A DNA stretch of 64,000 bases from Alsobacter sp045348435 (GTDB lineage Bacteria; Pseudomonadota; Alphaproteobacteria; Rhizobiales; Beijerinckiaceae). The notes below the pieces were generated by a model. The model was not told where the DNA came from. It ran no database searches and saw only the letters and a list, made by a program, of their open reading frames with translations. Position 1 is the first letter of the stretch. The number at the start of each line of letters is the position of its first letter. A program made the position numbers and the translations under genes. Location: assembly GCF_045348435.1 (NCBI RefSeq), contig NZ_CP157484.1:558001-622000 (forward strand). The letters are read 5' to 3'. Below, in pieces: positions 52,533 through 60,459 of this stretch.

Positions 52533-53842
52533 CAGACCGCGACGCGCGCCGGCGCCGCATCGGGCGCGCCCTCGGCCGCGCCGGCGGTCTCGGGATCCTG
52601 CAGGCGATCCAGGACGTGCCGCACCCCGGCGTCGAACGAGAAGGCCGTGCGCACCTTGGCGGCTGCGGCCTGCCCGAGCCGACGCCGCAGGGCAGGGTCG
52701 CGGATCAGCCTCTCCAGCGCGGCCGCCAGGGCGACGGGATCGCCGGGCGGGGTCAGGAGCCCGGTGACCCCGGCCTCGACGAATTCCGGAACGCCCGCGA
52801 AGTCGGTGGACAGGATCGGCAGCGCCTGCGTGGCGGCCTCCATGATGACGTTGGGAAGACCGTCCCGGTCGCCATGGTCGCCCTCGCGGCAGGGCAGCGC
52901 GAACAGGTCGGCGTCCCGCATCGCGGCGATCACGGCGTCCTGCGCGAGCCCGCCGCGCCATGCGATCCGGTCCGAAAGGCCCGCCGCCTCCGCCTGGCGC
53001 CGCAGGGCTTCCCGCAACTCGCCGGAGCCGATATGCACGAAGCGCCAGCTGAGGCCGGGCGGAAGCAGCGCCAGCGCGGCCAGGAGGTCGGCGTAGCCTT
53101 TCTTGGCCACCGCGCGACCGACCGACAGGATGACGACCGGCGAGGCCGGGTCGGCCCCGGTGCGGTCGGGCCGGCGCGCCGGCGGCGGCGGAAAGCGGCC
53201 GAGGTCGAGCCCGTGATAGGCCAGCGACACCCGTCCGGGCGCCGAGGGCGGCGACAGGCGCCGCAGCTCGTCCAGGCCCATCCGGGTGCAGGTGACGCCC
53301 CATCGGGCGGCCTCGATCTTCTCGCGCTTCTCCCAGTCCGGCGTGGTCCAGATGTCCTTGGCGTGCGCCGAGAAGCTGAAGGTCCGCCCGCTCAGCAGGC
53401 AGGCGTAGCGCACCACGGATGCGGGCGTGTGCAGGTAGTGGACGTGGACGTGCCGGATCTCCGGATCGAGCTCGCGCGCCATCGCCAGCGCCTGGCCGAG
53501 GCGCCGGCCTCGGTTGGGCGTCGGGTCCCGCAGGAGGTCGCGCCAGAAGACGCGCAGCAGCGCTCCCAGTTCCGGCCGGCGCCACGCCGCCCAGGCCCCG
53601 CGCAGCACGCGAAGGGGCTCCTGGTAGAGATATTCCGGCAGATAGCGGACCGGCGCGGCGATCGCCCGGTTGAGGGCGTGCACGGCCTTGTCGGTGGGGC
53701 GGCGGAGCGCCCAGATCTCGAGCGACGCGCCGGCCCGCTCCAGCCCCAGGATCTCCTGGGCGATGAAGGTCTCCGACAGGCGCGGATAGCCCTTCACCAC
53801 CACGGCGATGCGGCGGCCTTCGGGCGTCGGGGCGGCGGTCAT
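52532..53842 (-). CDS. GT4-family glycosyltransferase
   Basis: The 436-residue GT-B enzyme starts RIAVVVKGYPRLSETFIAQEI (about 11-31), the pattern of exopolysaccharide and colanic-acid glycosyltransferases (WcaL-like). The C-terminal domain has ILSVGRAVAKKGYADLL and FVHIGSGELREALR, then the donor motif EGDHGDRDGLPNVIMEAATQALPI. It starts 13 bp after the preceding gene's stop. Together with its neighbours it should build one oligosaccharide, but no polymerase, flippase or priming transferase is next to it. Confidence 0.86.
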   Translation of the reverse strand: MTAAPTPEGRRIAVVVKGYPRLSETFIAQEILGLERAGASLEIWALRRPTDKAVHALNRAIAAPVRYLPEYLYQEPLRVLRGAWAAWRRPELGALLRVFWRDLLRDPTPNRGRRLGQALAMARELDPEIRHVHVHYLHTPASVVRYACLLSGRTFSFSAHAKDIWTTPDWEKREKIEAARWGVTCTRMGLDELRRLSPPSAPGRVSLAYHGLDLGRFPPPPARRPDRTGADPASPVVILSVGRAVAKKGYADLLAALALLPPGLSWRFVHIGSGELREALRRQAEAAGLSDRIAWRGGLAQDAVIAAMRDADLFALPCREGDHGDRDGLPNVIMEAATQALPILSTDFAGVPEFVEAGVTGLLTPPGDPVALAAALERLIRDPALRRRLGQAAAAKVRTAFSFDAGVRHVLDRLQDPETAGAAEGAPDAAPARVAV

Positions 53843-53855
53843 TCCGCGGCGCGGA

Positions 53856-55142
53856 TCATTCGGCGGCCAGCCCCACGCGGTTCAGGGGAACGCGGTGGCG
53901 CCGCGCCTCCTCGAACCAGGGCTTGGTCATCGCGCCGATGCTGTCGAGGCCGTCCAGGAGGCCCGGCACGAAGGCCTGCGAGGGCTTGGGCTGGTCGCGC
54001 AGCGCCCGGATGGCCCGGGCCATCTCCACCGGGTCGCGGCCGCTCGCCGGAGCGTCGAGCCCGTCCAGCTGGCGCAGCAGGCCCAGCCGCTCGGCGCAGG
54101 TCGCCCGGATCGCCTGCTCCAGGCGCGGCGTCTTGCGCGGCACGATGAGGGCCGGCTTGTCGAGCGACAGGATCTCGCAAAACGTGTTGTAGCCGCCCAT
54201 CGCCACGATGGCGGAGGCGCGCTGCATCAGGTGCTCGATCTTGGAATCGAACATGATGGCGTCGACCCGGTCGAGCTTGGCGATCCGGTCCATGAAGGCG
54301 CGCCGCGTCGTGCGGGCGATGAAGGGGCCGAACACCACGAGCGCGGGGATGGCGATGCTGTCGTCGTGCTCATAGGCGGAGACCACCCAGTCGATCAGGT
54401 CCGCGCCGTCGCCTCCGCCCCCGGTGGTGACCAGCACGAAGGGCCCGCGGGTGAGCTTGGGATAGCGGGCGAGCTGCGGCTCGTCCGGCAGTTCGCGCCG
54501 CAGATAGCCCGTATAGGTGATCCGCTGCTTGACCGCGTCCGGCAGCTCCAGCGCGACCAGCGGGTCGTAGAGCTCCTTCAGGCCGTAGATCCAGATGTCG
54601 TCGTAGTAATCGATCAGGGCCTGCCTGGCGCCCTTGCGCTCCCACTCGGGCAGCAGCAGGGCCGGCTCGTCCATCACGTCCCGGATGCCGAGCACGAGCC
54701 GCGCGCCGCGCGCCTTCATGGCGTCCAGCGTCGGCAGGATCTCGCCGCGGAACCCGGTGGGCTCCTTGTCGACGATCACGATGTCGGGGGAGAGCGCCAG
54801 CGCCGTGTTGCGGATGATCGCCTCGCGCATCGCCACGGCTTCGTCGAGGCCGAGATTGAGGTTGAGGCTGGTGTAGTCGCCATTGGGCAGCTTCACGACG
54901 CCCGGCACGCGGACGAAGTCCACGCCGTTGCCGAAATCGAAGCTGCCGACCACCGGCGACCCGGTGATGATCACCACCGACGCATCCGGCGCGGAGGCCA
55001 CGAGCGCGTTGGCGATGGCCCGCGACCGGCGCAGATGTCCGAGCCCGAACGTGTCGTGGCTGTAGATCAGAACGCGTGGCGATCGGCGTTCGGGAGCCGC
55101 CCAGTCGCCTGCACCGGAGGTAGAGACCGGCTGGAACATCAA
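53856..55142 (-). CDS. MurG-like (GT28-type) glycosyltransferase
   Basis: First gene of the operon, 428 residues. GT-B fold with N-terminal RVLIYSHDTFGLGHLRRSRAIANAL (about 23-47) and C-terminal FVLVTTGGGGDGADL, SAIVAMGGYNTFCEIL and PRLEQAIRA, the UDP-sugar-binding pattern of the MurG family. There are no membrane helices, so a cytosolic or membrane-associated enzyme is expected. The N-terminus begins with two Met codons, so either could be used. The 306-bp upstream region holds no other gene but is shared with the divergent pilin gene. Partner of the three following sugar genes. Confidence 0.8.
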   Translation of the reverse strand: MMFQPVSTSGAGDWAAPERRSPRVLIYSHDTFGLGHLRRSRAIANALVASAPDASVVIITGSPVVGSFDFGNGVDFVRVPGVVKLPNGDYTSLNLNLGLDEAVAMREAIIRNTALALSPDIVIVDKEPTGFRGEILPTLDAMKARGARLVLGIRDVMDEPALLLPEWERKGARQALIDYYDDIWIYGLKELYDPLVALELPDAVKQRITYTGYLRRELPDEPQLARYPKLTRGPFVLVTTGGGGDGADLIDWVVSAYEHDDSIAIPALVVFGPFIARTTRRAFMDRIAKLDRVDAIMFDSKIEHLMQRASAIVAMGGYNTFCEILSLDKPALIVPRKTPRLEQAIRATCAERLGLLRQLDGLDAPASGRDPVEMARAIRALRDQPKPSQAFVPGLLDGLDSIGAMTKPWFEEARRHRVPLNRVGLAAE

Positions 55143-55448
55143 TCACCGACTCCCGTGCGGGGCGCCAAGTTGAGGGAGCCGGCCCCTTGTCGGCCGAGAT
55201 CCTGTGAGACGGGATGGCGCCGCTGCGGCGTCGATCCCAGCCTGACCCGGCAAGACTAGCGAATGGGCCGGGATTTCGCACGCGCAAAAACGTCGGCCGG
55301 CCTGTCGGCGCAGACCAAGGCCGCCCTCCGCCCCGGTTCGCCATGGCTCCCGTCTGCTTGCAACCAGTGCGTGTGTTTTCAGGAATTGCAATAGGATACG
55401 TTAAATCGTGGCGTCTATCGTGAAGCGTAACTGGTTCAGAGCGCCGTC

Positions 55449-55625
55449 ATGTCCCGTCATTGGATGAACTTCTGGAAGAGCGAGGATGGAGCGACCGCCG
55501 TCGAGTACGGCCTCATCGCCGCCATCATCGCGACGGTGCTGGTGGGCGCGACCGGATCTCTGAAATCGGCCCTGACGGTGATGTACAGCACCATCCTGAC
55601 GCAGTTCTTCGGCGCGACGAGCTGA
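55449..55625 (+). CDS. Flp/Fap-type pilin
   Basis: A 58-residue prepilin of the type IVb Flp family, subunit of tight-adherence (Tad/Cpa) pili. The short leader MSRHWMNFWKSEDG is followed by ATAVEYGLIAAIIA, which gives the conserved Gly | +5 Glu cleavage pattern and the hydrophobic helix. The C-terminal half is short, as in Flp pilins. The ATG at 55449 has no strong ribosome site. It is alone: no prepilin peptidase, secretin or cpa/tad genes follow, and the next gene is convergent lysR. The 306 bp upstream holds nothing else I can identify. Confidence 0.88.
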   Translation: MSRHWMNFWKSEDGATAVEYGLIAAIIATVLVGATGSLKSALTVMYSTILTQFFGATS

Positions 55626-55650
55626 GGCGCAGGTCCGCCCAGCGTCGCTT

Positions 55651-56547
55651 CTATTCGGCCGCCATCATGTCGTCGCCCCCGATGTTCGCGCCCTTCAGGT
55701 TGTCCAGGCTGGACACGATGTGGCCCGCCAGGGCGTCCGACAGCGCCGAACTCTCGTGGCGGTTGCGCATCAGCCCGATCTTGCACGAGGGCAGGGCGGG
55801 GAAGCCCTCCGAAGGCCCGAGCACCCGCATGCCGGGCCGCGCCGCGCTCTCAGGCAGTACGCCCACGGCCAGCCCGGCCAGGACCGCCGCCCCGACCGCG
55901 TTGGAGTTCCAGCTGGCGTAGAGGATGCGGTAGGGCCGGCCGATGCGGTCGAGCCGCTCGGTCGCGGCCTGGCGCCAGTTGCAGGTCGGGCGTCCCAGCG
56001 CCAGCGGCAGCAGCCGCTCCTCGTGCACCGTGTGCCGCTGCGACGACACCCAGAGCAGCCGCTCCTTGCGGATGATCTCGGCGTGGCCGCGACTTTCCAC
56101 ATGGGTGATGATGGCGAGGTCGAGATCGCTGGTCTGGATCCGGTCCGCCAGCATCGGGGTGGGCTCGCACACGACGGTGACCTCCACCTTCGGGTTCGAT
56201 CGCGAGAACCGCGCCAGGATCTCCGGCAGGTACCGGTCGGCGTAGTCGTCCGGCACGCCGAGCCGCACCCGCCCGGCCAGCTCGGCGTCCGCGAAGCTCG
56301 CCAGGCATTCCACGTTGAGGCGCAGGATGCGGCGCGCGTAGTCGAGCAGGCGCTCGCCGTCCTCGGTGAGCCGCGAGGCCCGGCCGTCGCGCTCGAACAC
56401 CGGCTTGCCGAGCCGCTCCTCGAGCCGCTTCATCTGCATGGAGACGGCTGACTGCGTCTTGTGCACGACGTCGGCCGCCTTGGTGAAGGAGCCGGTGTCC
56501 GAGATCGCCACGAAGGTCTTGAGCTGGTCGATGTCCAGGAGGTGCAT
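55651..56547 (-). CDS. LysR-family transcriptional regulator (LsrB/VtlR-like)
   Basis: The 298-residue LTTR has the N-terminal winged helix with MHLLDIDQLKTFVAI and GSFTKAADVVHKTQSAVSMQ, and then the two-lobed effector domain. The pattern is that of the LsrB/VtlR branch of Hyphomicrobiales, members of which activate small DUF1127 genes and stress-related targets. The ATG at 56547 gives the usual length; an open frame runs to 56649 and would cross the operator. Divergent from a DUF1127 gene, with a large inverted repeat between them, so auto-regulation and control of that gene are likely. Effector unknown. Confidence 0.85.
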   Translation of the reverse strand: MHLLDIDQLKTFVAISDTGSFTKAADVVHKTQSAVSMQMKRLEERLGKPVFERDGRASRLTEDGERLLDYARRILRLNVECLASFADAELAGRVRLGVPDDYADRYLPEILARFSRSNPKVEVTVVCEPTPMLADRIQTSDLDLAIITHVESRGHAEIIRKERLLWVSSQRHTVHEERLLPLALGRPTCNWRQAATERLDRIGRPYRILYASWNSNAVGAAVLAGLAVGVLPESAARPGMRVLGPSEGFPALPSCKIGLMRNRHESSALSDALAGHIVSSLDNLKGANIGGDDMMAAE

Positions 56548-56623
56548 GGCGCGGCCTGCGTTCGGTTTGCGCGCGGGCGCGGGCGCCCTCGTCGCCGTGA
56601 CGTCTCGACGACAATGATCGATT

Positions 56624-56663
56624 TTCATGATGCAGTCCATCATGAACATTCGTTTTATTCATG
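56624..56663. promoter_or_regulatory. Probable LysR operator: three half-sites at 17-bp phasing
   Basis: A perfect 9-bp inverted repeat, TTCATGATG-CAGTC-CATCATGAA, covers 56624-56646, and a further TTCATG lies at 56658-56663. The half-sites start at 56624, 56641 and 56658, exactly 17 bp apart. The site is 77 bp before the lysR ATG and about 92 bp before the DUF1127 ATG. This resembles a multi-site LTTR operator serving both divergent promoters. Confidence 0.6.
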
Positions 56664-56754
56664 GACCGGGCAGGAGTATCCCTGACATCGAGGTCGCGAT
56701 GGTCGCGGCCGCATCCCGGGCCCGACCGGCCCGAAGCCGACACAGGAGCTTACC

Positions 56755-57114
56755 ATGACCTCCCCCGAACCGCAGGTCCTCGCCGCCGCGAACGCCGTCG
56801 CCCCCGCGCGCGCCGTCGCCGTGCTGGCCGGCCGCATCGGGACGGCCTGGAAGCGCTGGCGCAACCGCCGCCAGGTGGCCGAGCTGCTCGCCCTCGACGA
56901 TTATCTGCTGCGCGATCTCGGCGTCGCCCGCGGCGACGTGTTCGAGGCCTTGTCCGACGCCTCCGTCACGGACGCCTCTCTTCATCTCGGCGCTTCGGCG
57001 AGCCAGGCGCGCCAGCACGAGACGATGCGTCTGCGGGAAAGCCTTCGATCGGCTCGGATTCTGACGATCCCGCCGCGCGTCGCCGCGCCGGCCTCGGCCG
57101 TACGCGCCGCCTGA
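56755..57114 (+). CDS. DUF1127 (YjiS-like) small protein
   Basis: The 119-residue protein has the Arg-rich DUF1127 signature at about residues 35-62 (WRNRRQVAELLALDDYLLRDLGV). DUF1127 proteins are small regulators reported to act on RNA metabolism, phosphate or sugar pathways in several alphaproteobacteria. This one is longer than the common 45-80-residue forms and has extra low-complexity tails. The ATG at 56755 follows AGGAG. It is preceded by the LysR operator and followed by a perfect terminator, so it is a separately regulated single gene. Confidence 0.88.
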   Translation: MTSPEPQVLAAANAVAPARAVAVLAGRIGTAWKRWRNRRQVAELLALDDYLLRDLGVARGDVFEALSDASVTDASLHLGASASQARQHETMRLRESLRSARILTIPPRVAAPASAVRAA

Positions 57115-57165
57115 CCCTCATTCCGCTTGGCGGACCGCGCGTTCCCCCTCCCGCGGCTCGCTCCT

Positions 57166-57198
57166 GAGGCCCCGTCTCGCCCAGACGGGGCCTCTTTT
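57166..57198 (+). terminator. Strong Rho-independent terminator after the DUF1127 gene
   Basis: GAGGCCCCGTCT (57166-57177), loop CGCCC, AGACGGGGCCTC (57183-57194), then TTTT. A perfect 12-bp stem, 51 bp after the DUF1127 stop; it may also end the convergent rsmE transcript. Confidence 0.93.
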
Positions 57199-57222
57199 CA
57201 TCACGATCGTTGATGACTCGTT

Positions 57223-57978
57223 TCAGCGAGCCGAATGGGACGACCAGTCCCCCAGCACCGCCTGCACCAGCGTCAACGCCGCCACCGCGGCGGTGTCGGC
57301 CCTGAGGATGCGTGGTCCCAGAGACAGCCTCAGCACGTGCGGCAGCCTCAGCAGGGCCTCCCTCTCCTCGGCGGAGAAGCCGCCTTCCGGGCCGATCAGC
57401 ACCGCGGCGGGGCCGGGGGCGACGCCTCGAAGCGCGGCGATGGGGTCCGCCGTCTCGGCGTCCTCGTCGCAGAAGATCAACAGCCGCCCCGGCTCCCAGC
57501 CTTCCAGCAACCGGTCCAGCCGCGTCTCGTCGGCGACCTCGGGCACGGCGAGCACGCCGCACTGCTCGGCGGCCTCGATGGCGTTCGCCCGCATGCGGTC
57601 CAGATTGATGCGCGACACCTGGGTGCGGCGCGTCACCACGGGACGGATCAGCGCAGCGCCCATCTCCACCGCCTTTTGGACCATGTAGTCCAGCCGCGCG
57701 TGCTTGAGCGGCGCGAAGAGGTAGTGCACGTCCCCGGCGGCGGGCTGGGCGCGGGTCTGCGGGCCGACCGACAGGACCGCCGCCTTCTTGCCGCCCTTGC
57801 CGAGGCTCGCCTTGAACTCGCCGTCCCGGCCGTTGAACACCAGCACGGGATCGCCCTCCTGCAGGCGCAGCACGTTCAGGAGGTAGTGCGACGGATCGCG
57901 CTCCAGCGCCACGTCGGCCCCGGGGGCCAGCGGAGCGTCGACGAAGAGCCTCTGGGCGCGAAAATCGTAGGAGGCCAC
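57223..57978 (-). CDS. rsmE: 16S rRNA (uracil(1498)-N3)-methyltransferase
   Basis: SPOUT-fold methyltransferase for U1498 of 16S rRNA. The 251-residue product has the N-terminal PUA-like part (QRLFVDAP, SHYLLNVLRL) and the SAM-binding trefoil knot seen as VLIGPEGGFSAEE and LGPRILRADTA. The GTG at 57978 has GGAGAG five bases upstream and gives the usual N-terminus ASYDFRAQRLF; the frame is open to 58020 without conservation. Convergent with the DUF1127 gene. Confidence 0.92.
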   Translation of the reverse strand: MASYDFRAQRLFVDAPLAPGADVALERDPSHYLLNVLRLQEGDPVLVFNGRDGEFKASLGKGGKKAAVLSVGPQTRAQPAAGDVHYLFAPLKHARLDYMVQKAVEMGAALIRPVVTRRTQVSRINLDRMRANAIEAAEQCGVLAVPEVADETRLDRLLEGWEPGRLLIFCDEDAETADPIAALRGVAPGPAAVLIGPEGGFSAEEREALLRLPHVLRLSLGPRILRADTAAVAALTLVQAVLGDWSSHSAR

Positions 57979-58152
57979 GGTTCTCTCCAGTGCGGGCCCT
58001 CGTGTGTAAAGGCGGCGCAACCGGATTTCAGCCGTTTTCTTGCACTACGGCCGTCGCCAACGCGGGTCTGGGGCCAGAGCGTCGGGGAAAGCGTGGCGTC
58101 CGCCATGACCACAGATTGCAAAGCCTCGCTCCGGACTGGTAAAGGAAGGCCG

Positions 58153-58674
58153 ATGTCTGACAGGGGACGAAGCATGTTCGCGGCAGTAACGCAGGGTCGG
58201 CGCTCGGCGCGGGGCGCCGCCACCGTCATCGGAGCGAGCCTCGGAGCGGCCCTGGCGATGGCCTGCGCGGTCGGGCCGGCGTTCTCGCAGGCCGCCGACT
58301 GCGCCGAGATCGGGCCGATGCTGCAGGAGCGCGGCAAGCTGCTCCAGCGCGCCCAGGGCTTCTCCAAGAAGAAGCCGACCGCCGCCGAGGCTTGCAGCGT
58401 CTTCACCTCGCTGGCCAACAACGGCGCCAAGATGATGCCGTGGCTGAAGTCGAACTCCGAGTGGTGCCACGTGCCGCCGGAAGTGGCCACGAATGTCGGC
58501 GCCCAGGGCGCGCAGGTCGCCAAGGCCAAGGCCAACGCCTGCCAGGCCGCGGTCATGCAGAAGAAGATGGAGGCCCAGGCCCGGCAGGGCGGCGGCCAGA
58601 AGCAGCCCGGCCTCCTCGGCGGCGGCGACGACATTGTCGGCGGGCCCATCAAGATGCCGCAAGGCGCCCTGTGA
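58153..58674 (+). CDS. Secreted four-Cys protein of unknown function
   Basis: The 173-residue product has a long signal peptide (hydrophobic core ASLGAALAMACAVGPAF, cleavage probably before QAADC). A mature region follows with four Cys (DC, EAC, EWC and NAC patterns) that could form two disulfides. The sequence PWLKSNSEWCHVPPE is distinctive. The C-terminus is Gln/Gly-rich and ends KMPQGAL. The ATG at 58153 has AAGGA upstream; a later ATG at 58174 is possible. The stop TGA overlaps the GTG of ubiA, so the two are co-translated. No function is known to me. Confidence 0.7.
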   Translation: MSDRGRSMFAAVTQGRRSARGAATVIGASLGAALAMACAVGPAFSQAADCAEIGPMLQERGKLLQRAQGFSKKKPTAAEACSVFTSLANNGAKMMPWLKSNSEWCHVPPEVATNVGAQGAQVAKAKANACQAAVMQKKMEAQARQGGGQKQPGLLGGGDDIVGGPIKMPQGAL

Positions 58675-59675
58675 GCGACAGCCCGGCGACGGGCGCGAAA
58701 GACCTCGACGCGCAACGCCTGAACGCGCAGACCCTGGACGCGCGGACCCTGGATGCGCCCGTGCCGGACGCGCCGCGCGGCAACATCGTCGATACCTATG
58801 CGCCGCCGTCCTGGCGGCCTTATCTGAGGCTGGCGCGCATCGACCGCCCGATCGGCTGGTGGCTCCTGCTCCTGCCCTGCTGGTGGTCGGCCGCGCTGGC
58901 GTCGGCCGTCGACCGCTCGGGCCCGCCCGGCATCGCCGATCTGGCGCTGTTTTGGATCGGCGCCGTGGCCATGCGGGGAGCCGGGTCCACCTACAACGAC
59001 ATCGTCGACCGCGACCTGGACCGGCAGGTCGAGCGCACCCGCGGCCGCCCCATTCCCTCCGGCCAGGTCTCGGCCCGGCAGGCGGCCGTGTTTCTGGCCG
59101 CGCAGTGCCTCGTCGGGCTGGCGGTGCTGCTCTGCTTCAACGGTTTCGCCATCGTGGCCGGCTTCGCATCGCTCGGATTCGTGGCGATCTACCCTTTCAT
59201 GAAGCGCATCACCTCATGGCCACAGGCGGTGCTGGGGCTCGCTTTCGCGTGGGGCGGGCTGATGGGTTGGGCGGCCCATTTCGGCTCGCTGGCCTGGCCG
59301 CCGGTCTTCCTCTACGTCGCCGCCATCGCGTGGACGATGGGCTACGACACGGTCTACGCCATCCAGGACCTCGAGGACGACGTCCTGGCCGGGATCAGGT
59401 CCACGGCCCGCATGTTCGGCGCGCATGCGCGCGAGGCCGTGGGGGCGCTTTATCTCATCGCCATCGTGGCGGCCGGGGCGGCGGTGATCGGCACCCATCT
59501 GGGGCCGATGGCCCATCTGGGCCTGCTCGCCTTCGCGGCGCATCTGCTGTGGCAGGTGCGGACGCTGCGCAAGGCCGACGGCGCGGTGGCGCTGCGCCTT
59601 TTCCGGTCGAACCGCGATGCCGGGCTGCTGTTCTTCGCCGGGCTGGTCCTGGAGGCGGTCCTGAGGACCGCGTGA
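58671..59675 (+). CDS. ubiA: 4-hydroxybenzoate polyprenyltransferase
   Basis: Membrane prenyltransferase attaching the isoprenoid tail to 4-hydroxybenzoate in ubiquinone synthesis. The 334-residue product has about eight or nine helices. It has the two Asp-rich Mg/diphosphate motifs NDIVDRDLDRQVERTRGRPIP and YAIQDLEDDVLAGIRST; the first is typical of UbiA. The GTG at 58671 overlaps the preceding stop as GTGA. The first 35 residues contain a duplicated DARTLDA-like stretch not usual in the family. The 3' end faces DUF6101 with a 15-bp gap. Confidence 0.93.
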   Translation: MSDSPATGAKDLDAQRLNAQTLDARTLDAPVPDAPRGNIVDTYAPPSWRPYLRLARIDRPIGWWLLLLPCWWSAALASAVDRSGPPGIADLALFWIGAVAMRGAGSTYNDIVDRDLDRQVERTRGRPIPSGQVSARQAAVFLAAQCLVGLAVLLCFNGFAIVAGFASLGFVAIYPFMKRITSWPQAVLGLAFAWGGLMGWAAHFGSLAWPPVFLYVAAIAWTMGYDTVYAIQDLEDDVLAGIRSTARMFGAHAREAVGALYLIAIVAAGAAVIGTHLGPMAHLGLLAFAAHLLWQVRTLRKADGAVALRLFRSNRDAGLLFFAGLVLEAVLRTA

Positions 59676-59690
59676 GCGTTCGGCCGCGGT

Positions 59691-60236
59691 TCAGCGGGTC
59701 CACGCATCCGGGGACATGTCGCGCTCGCGGCGCACCAGCGGCCGTTCGGGCAAGCGCCCGCATTTGCGCCGCTGCAGGAATCGCGGGCGCCGGCGGCTGA
59801 GCGTGGCGTTGCGTCGGCGGTAGCGGAAGGGGCCGACCGTGACGGCGCCGCAATGCTCATAGGGCTGCAGCACGACCCCGTCGTCGCGCATCACCAGCAG
59901 CGGCAGGCCGAACGCCATGGCGGTCTTGCGCCACTGCGCCACGACGGAGCTGTCGTCCTGGGCCGAGACGAGCGTCGTCGGGCCGCGCCCGTCCGCATAG
60001 ACCATGCTGATGTCGTAGAGGTCCGCCGCGACCCCGCTCTGGGACAGGAGCACGCCGCTGGCGCCCCGCGCGATGGTGCGGCGGCCCGCGAACGGACCGG
60101 CGACCATCATGGCGGCGAGCCGTCCGACGAGCTCGCAGCGGACCAGCGGGGCTTCGCTGGCCGGCGGCCGGACGGGCCGCTCGAGGCGGCCCGCCGACCC
60201 GTCCGGAGTCGGGCGGTCATGATCCTGCACAGACAT
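59691..60236 (-). CDS. DUF6101 family protein
   Basis: A 181-residue conserved alphaproteobacterial protein of unknown role. It has a polar N-terminus, a central domain (EAPLVRCELVGRLAAMMV to VLQPYEHCGAV) and an Arg-rich C-terminal end, RRRNATLSRRRPRFLQRRK, which could bind nucleic acid or acidic lipid. No signal peptide or helix. The ATG at 60236 has GGGAG six bases upstream, better than the open frame to 60311. Divergent from the inositol-phosphatase-like gene. Confidence 0.7.
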   Translation of the reverse strand: MSVQDHDRPTPDGSAGRLERPVRPPASEAPLVRCELVGRLAAMMVAGPFAGRRTIARGASGVLLSQSGVAADLYDISMVYADGRGPTTLVSAQDDSSVVAQWRKTAMAFGLPLLVMRDDGVVLQPYEHCGAVTVGPFRYRRRNATLSRRRPRFLQRRKCGRLPERPLVRRERDMSPDAWTR

Positions 60237-60459
60237 CGACGTCTCCCAAGACGCTGGCGGCCCGATCTTTTTTGGGTCCGCTCTCTTGTCTGGGATCATG
60301 GCCCGGTCCATCTGGGAATCGCTTAAGCGGACTGGTTAACGGGTCCGTTCTGGCGGGTTAACGCCCGTTTTCCTTGACGGGACCTTGCAGCTTGGCCGCA
60401 GCTTGCCGCGCCGCGGCATCGGGGCTAGAAGACCTCGTCCCCGCGTCTTGGAATCGTTG

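Noticed and set aside
60320..60362. Possible CtrA box upstream of the CysQ-like gene
   Set aside because: TTAA copies are present, but start-to-start spacings are 13 and 22 bp rather than the 11 bp of TTAA-N7-TTAA. Only the GGTTAAC repeat itself is kept, as a note in that gene entry.
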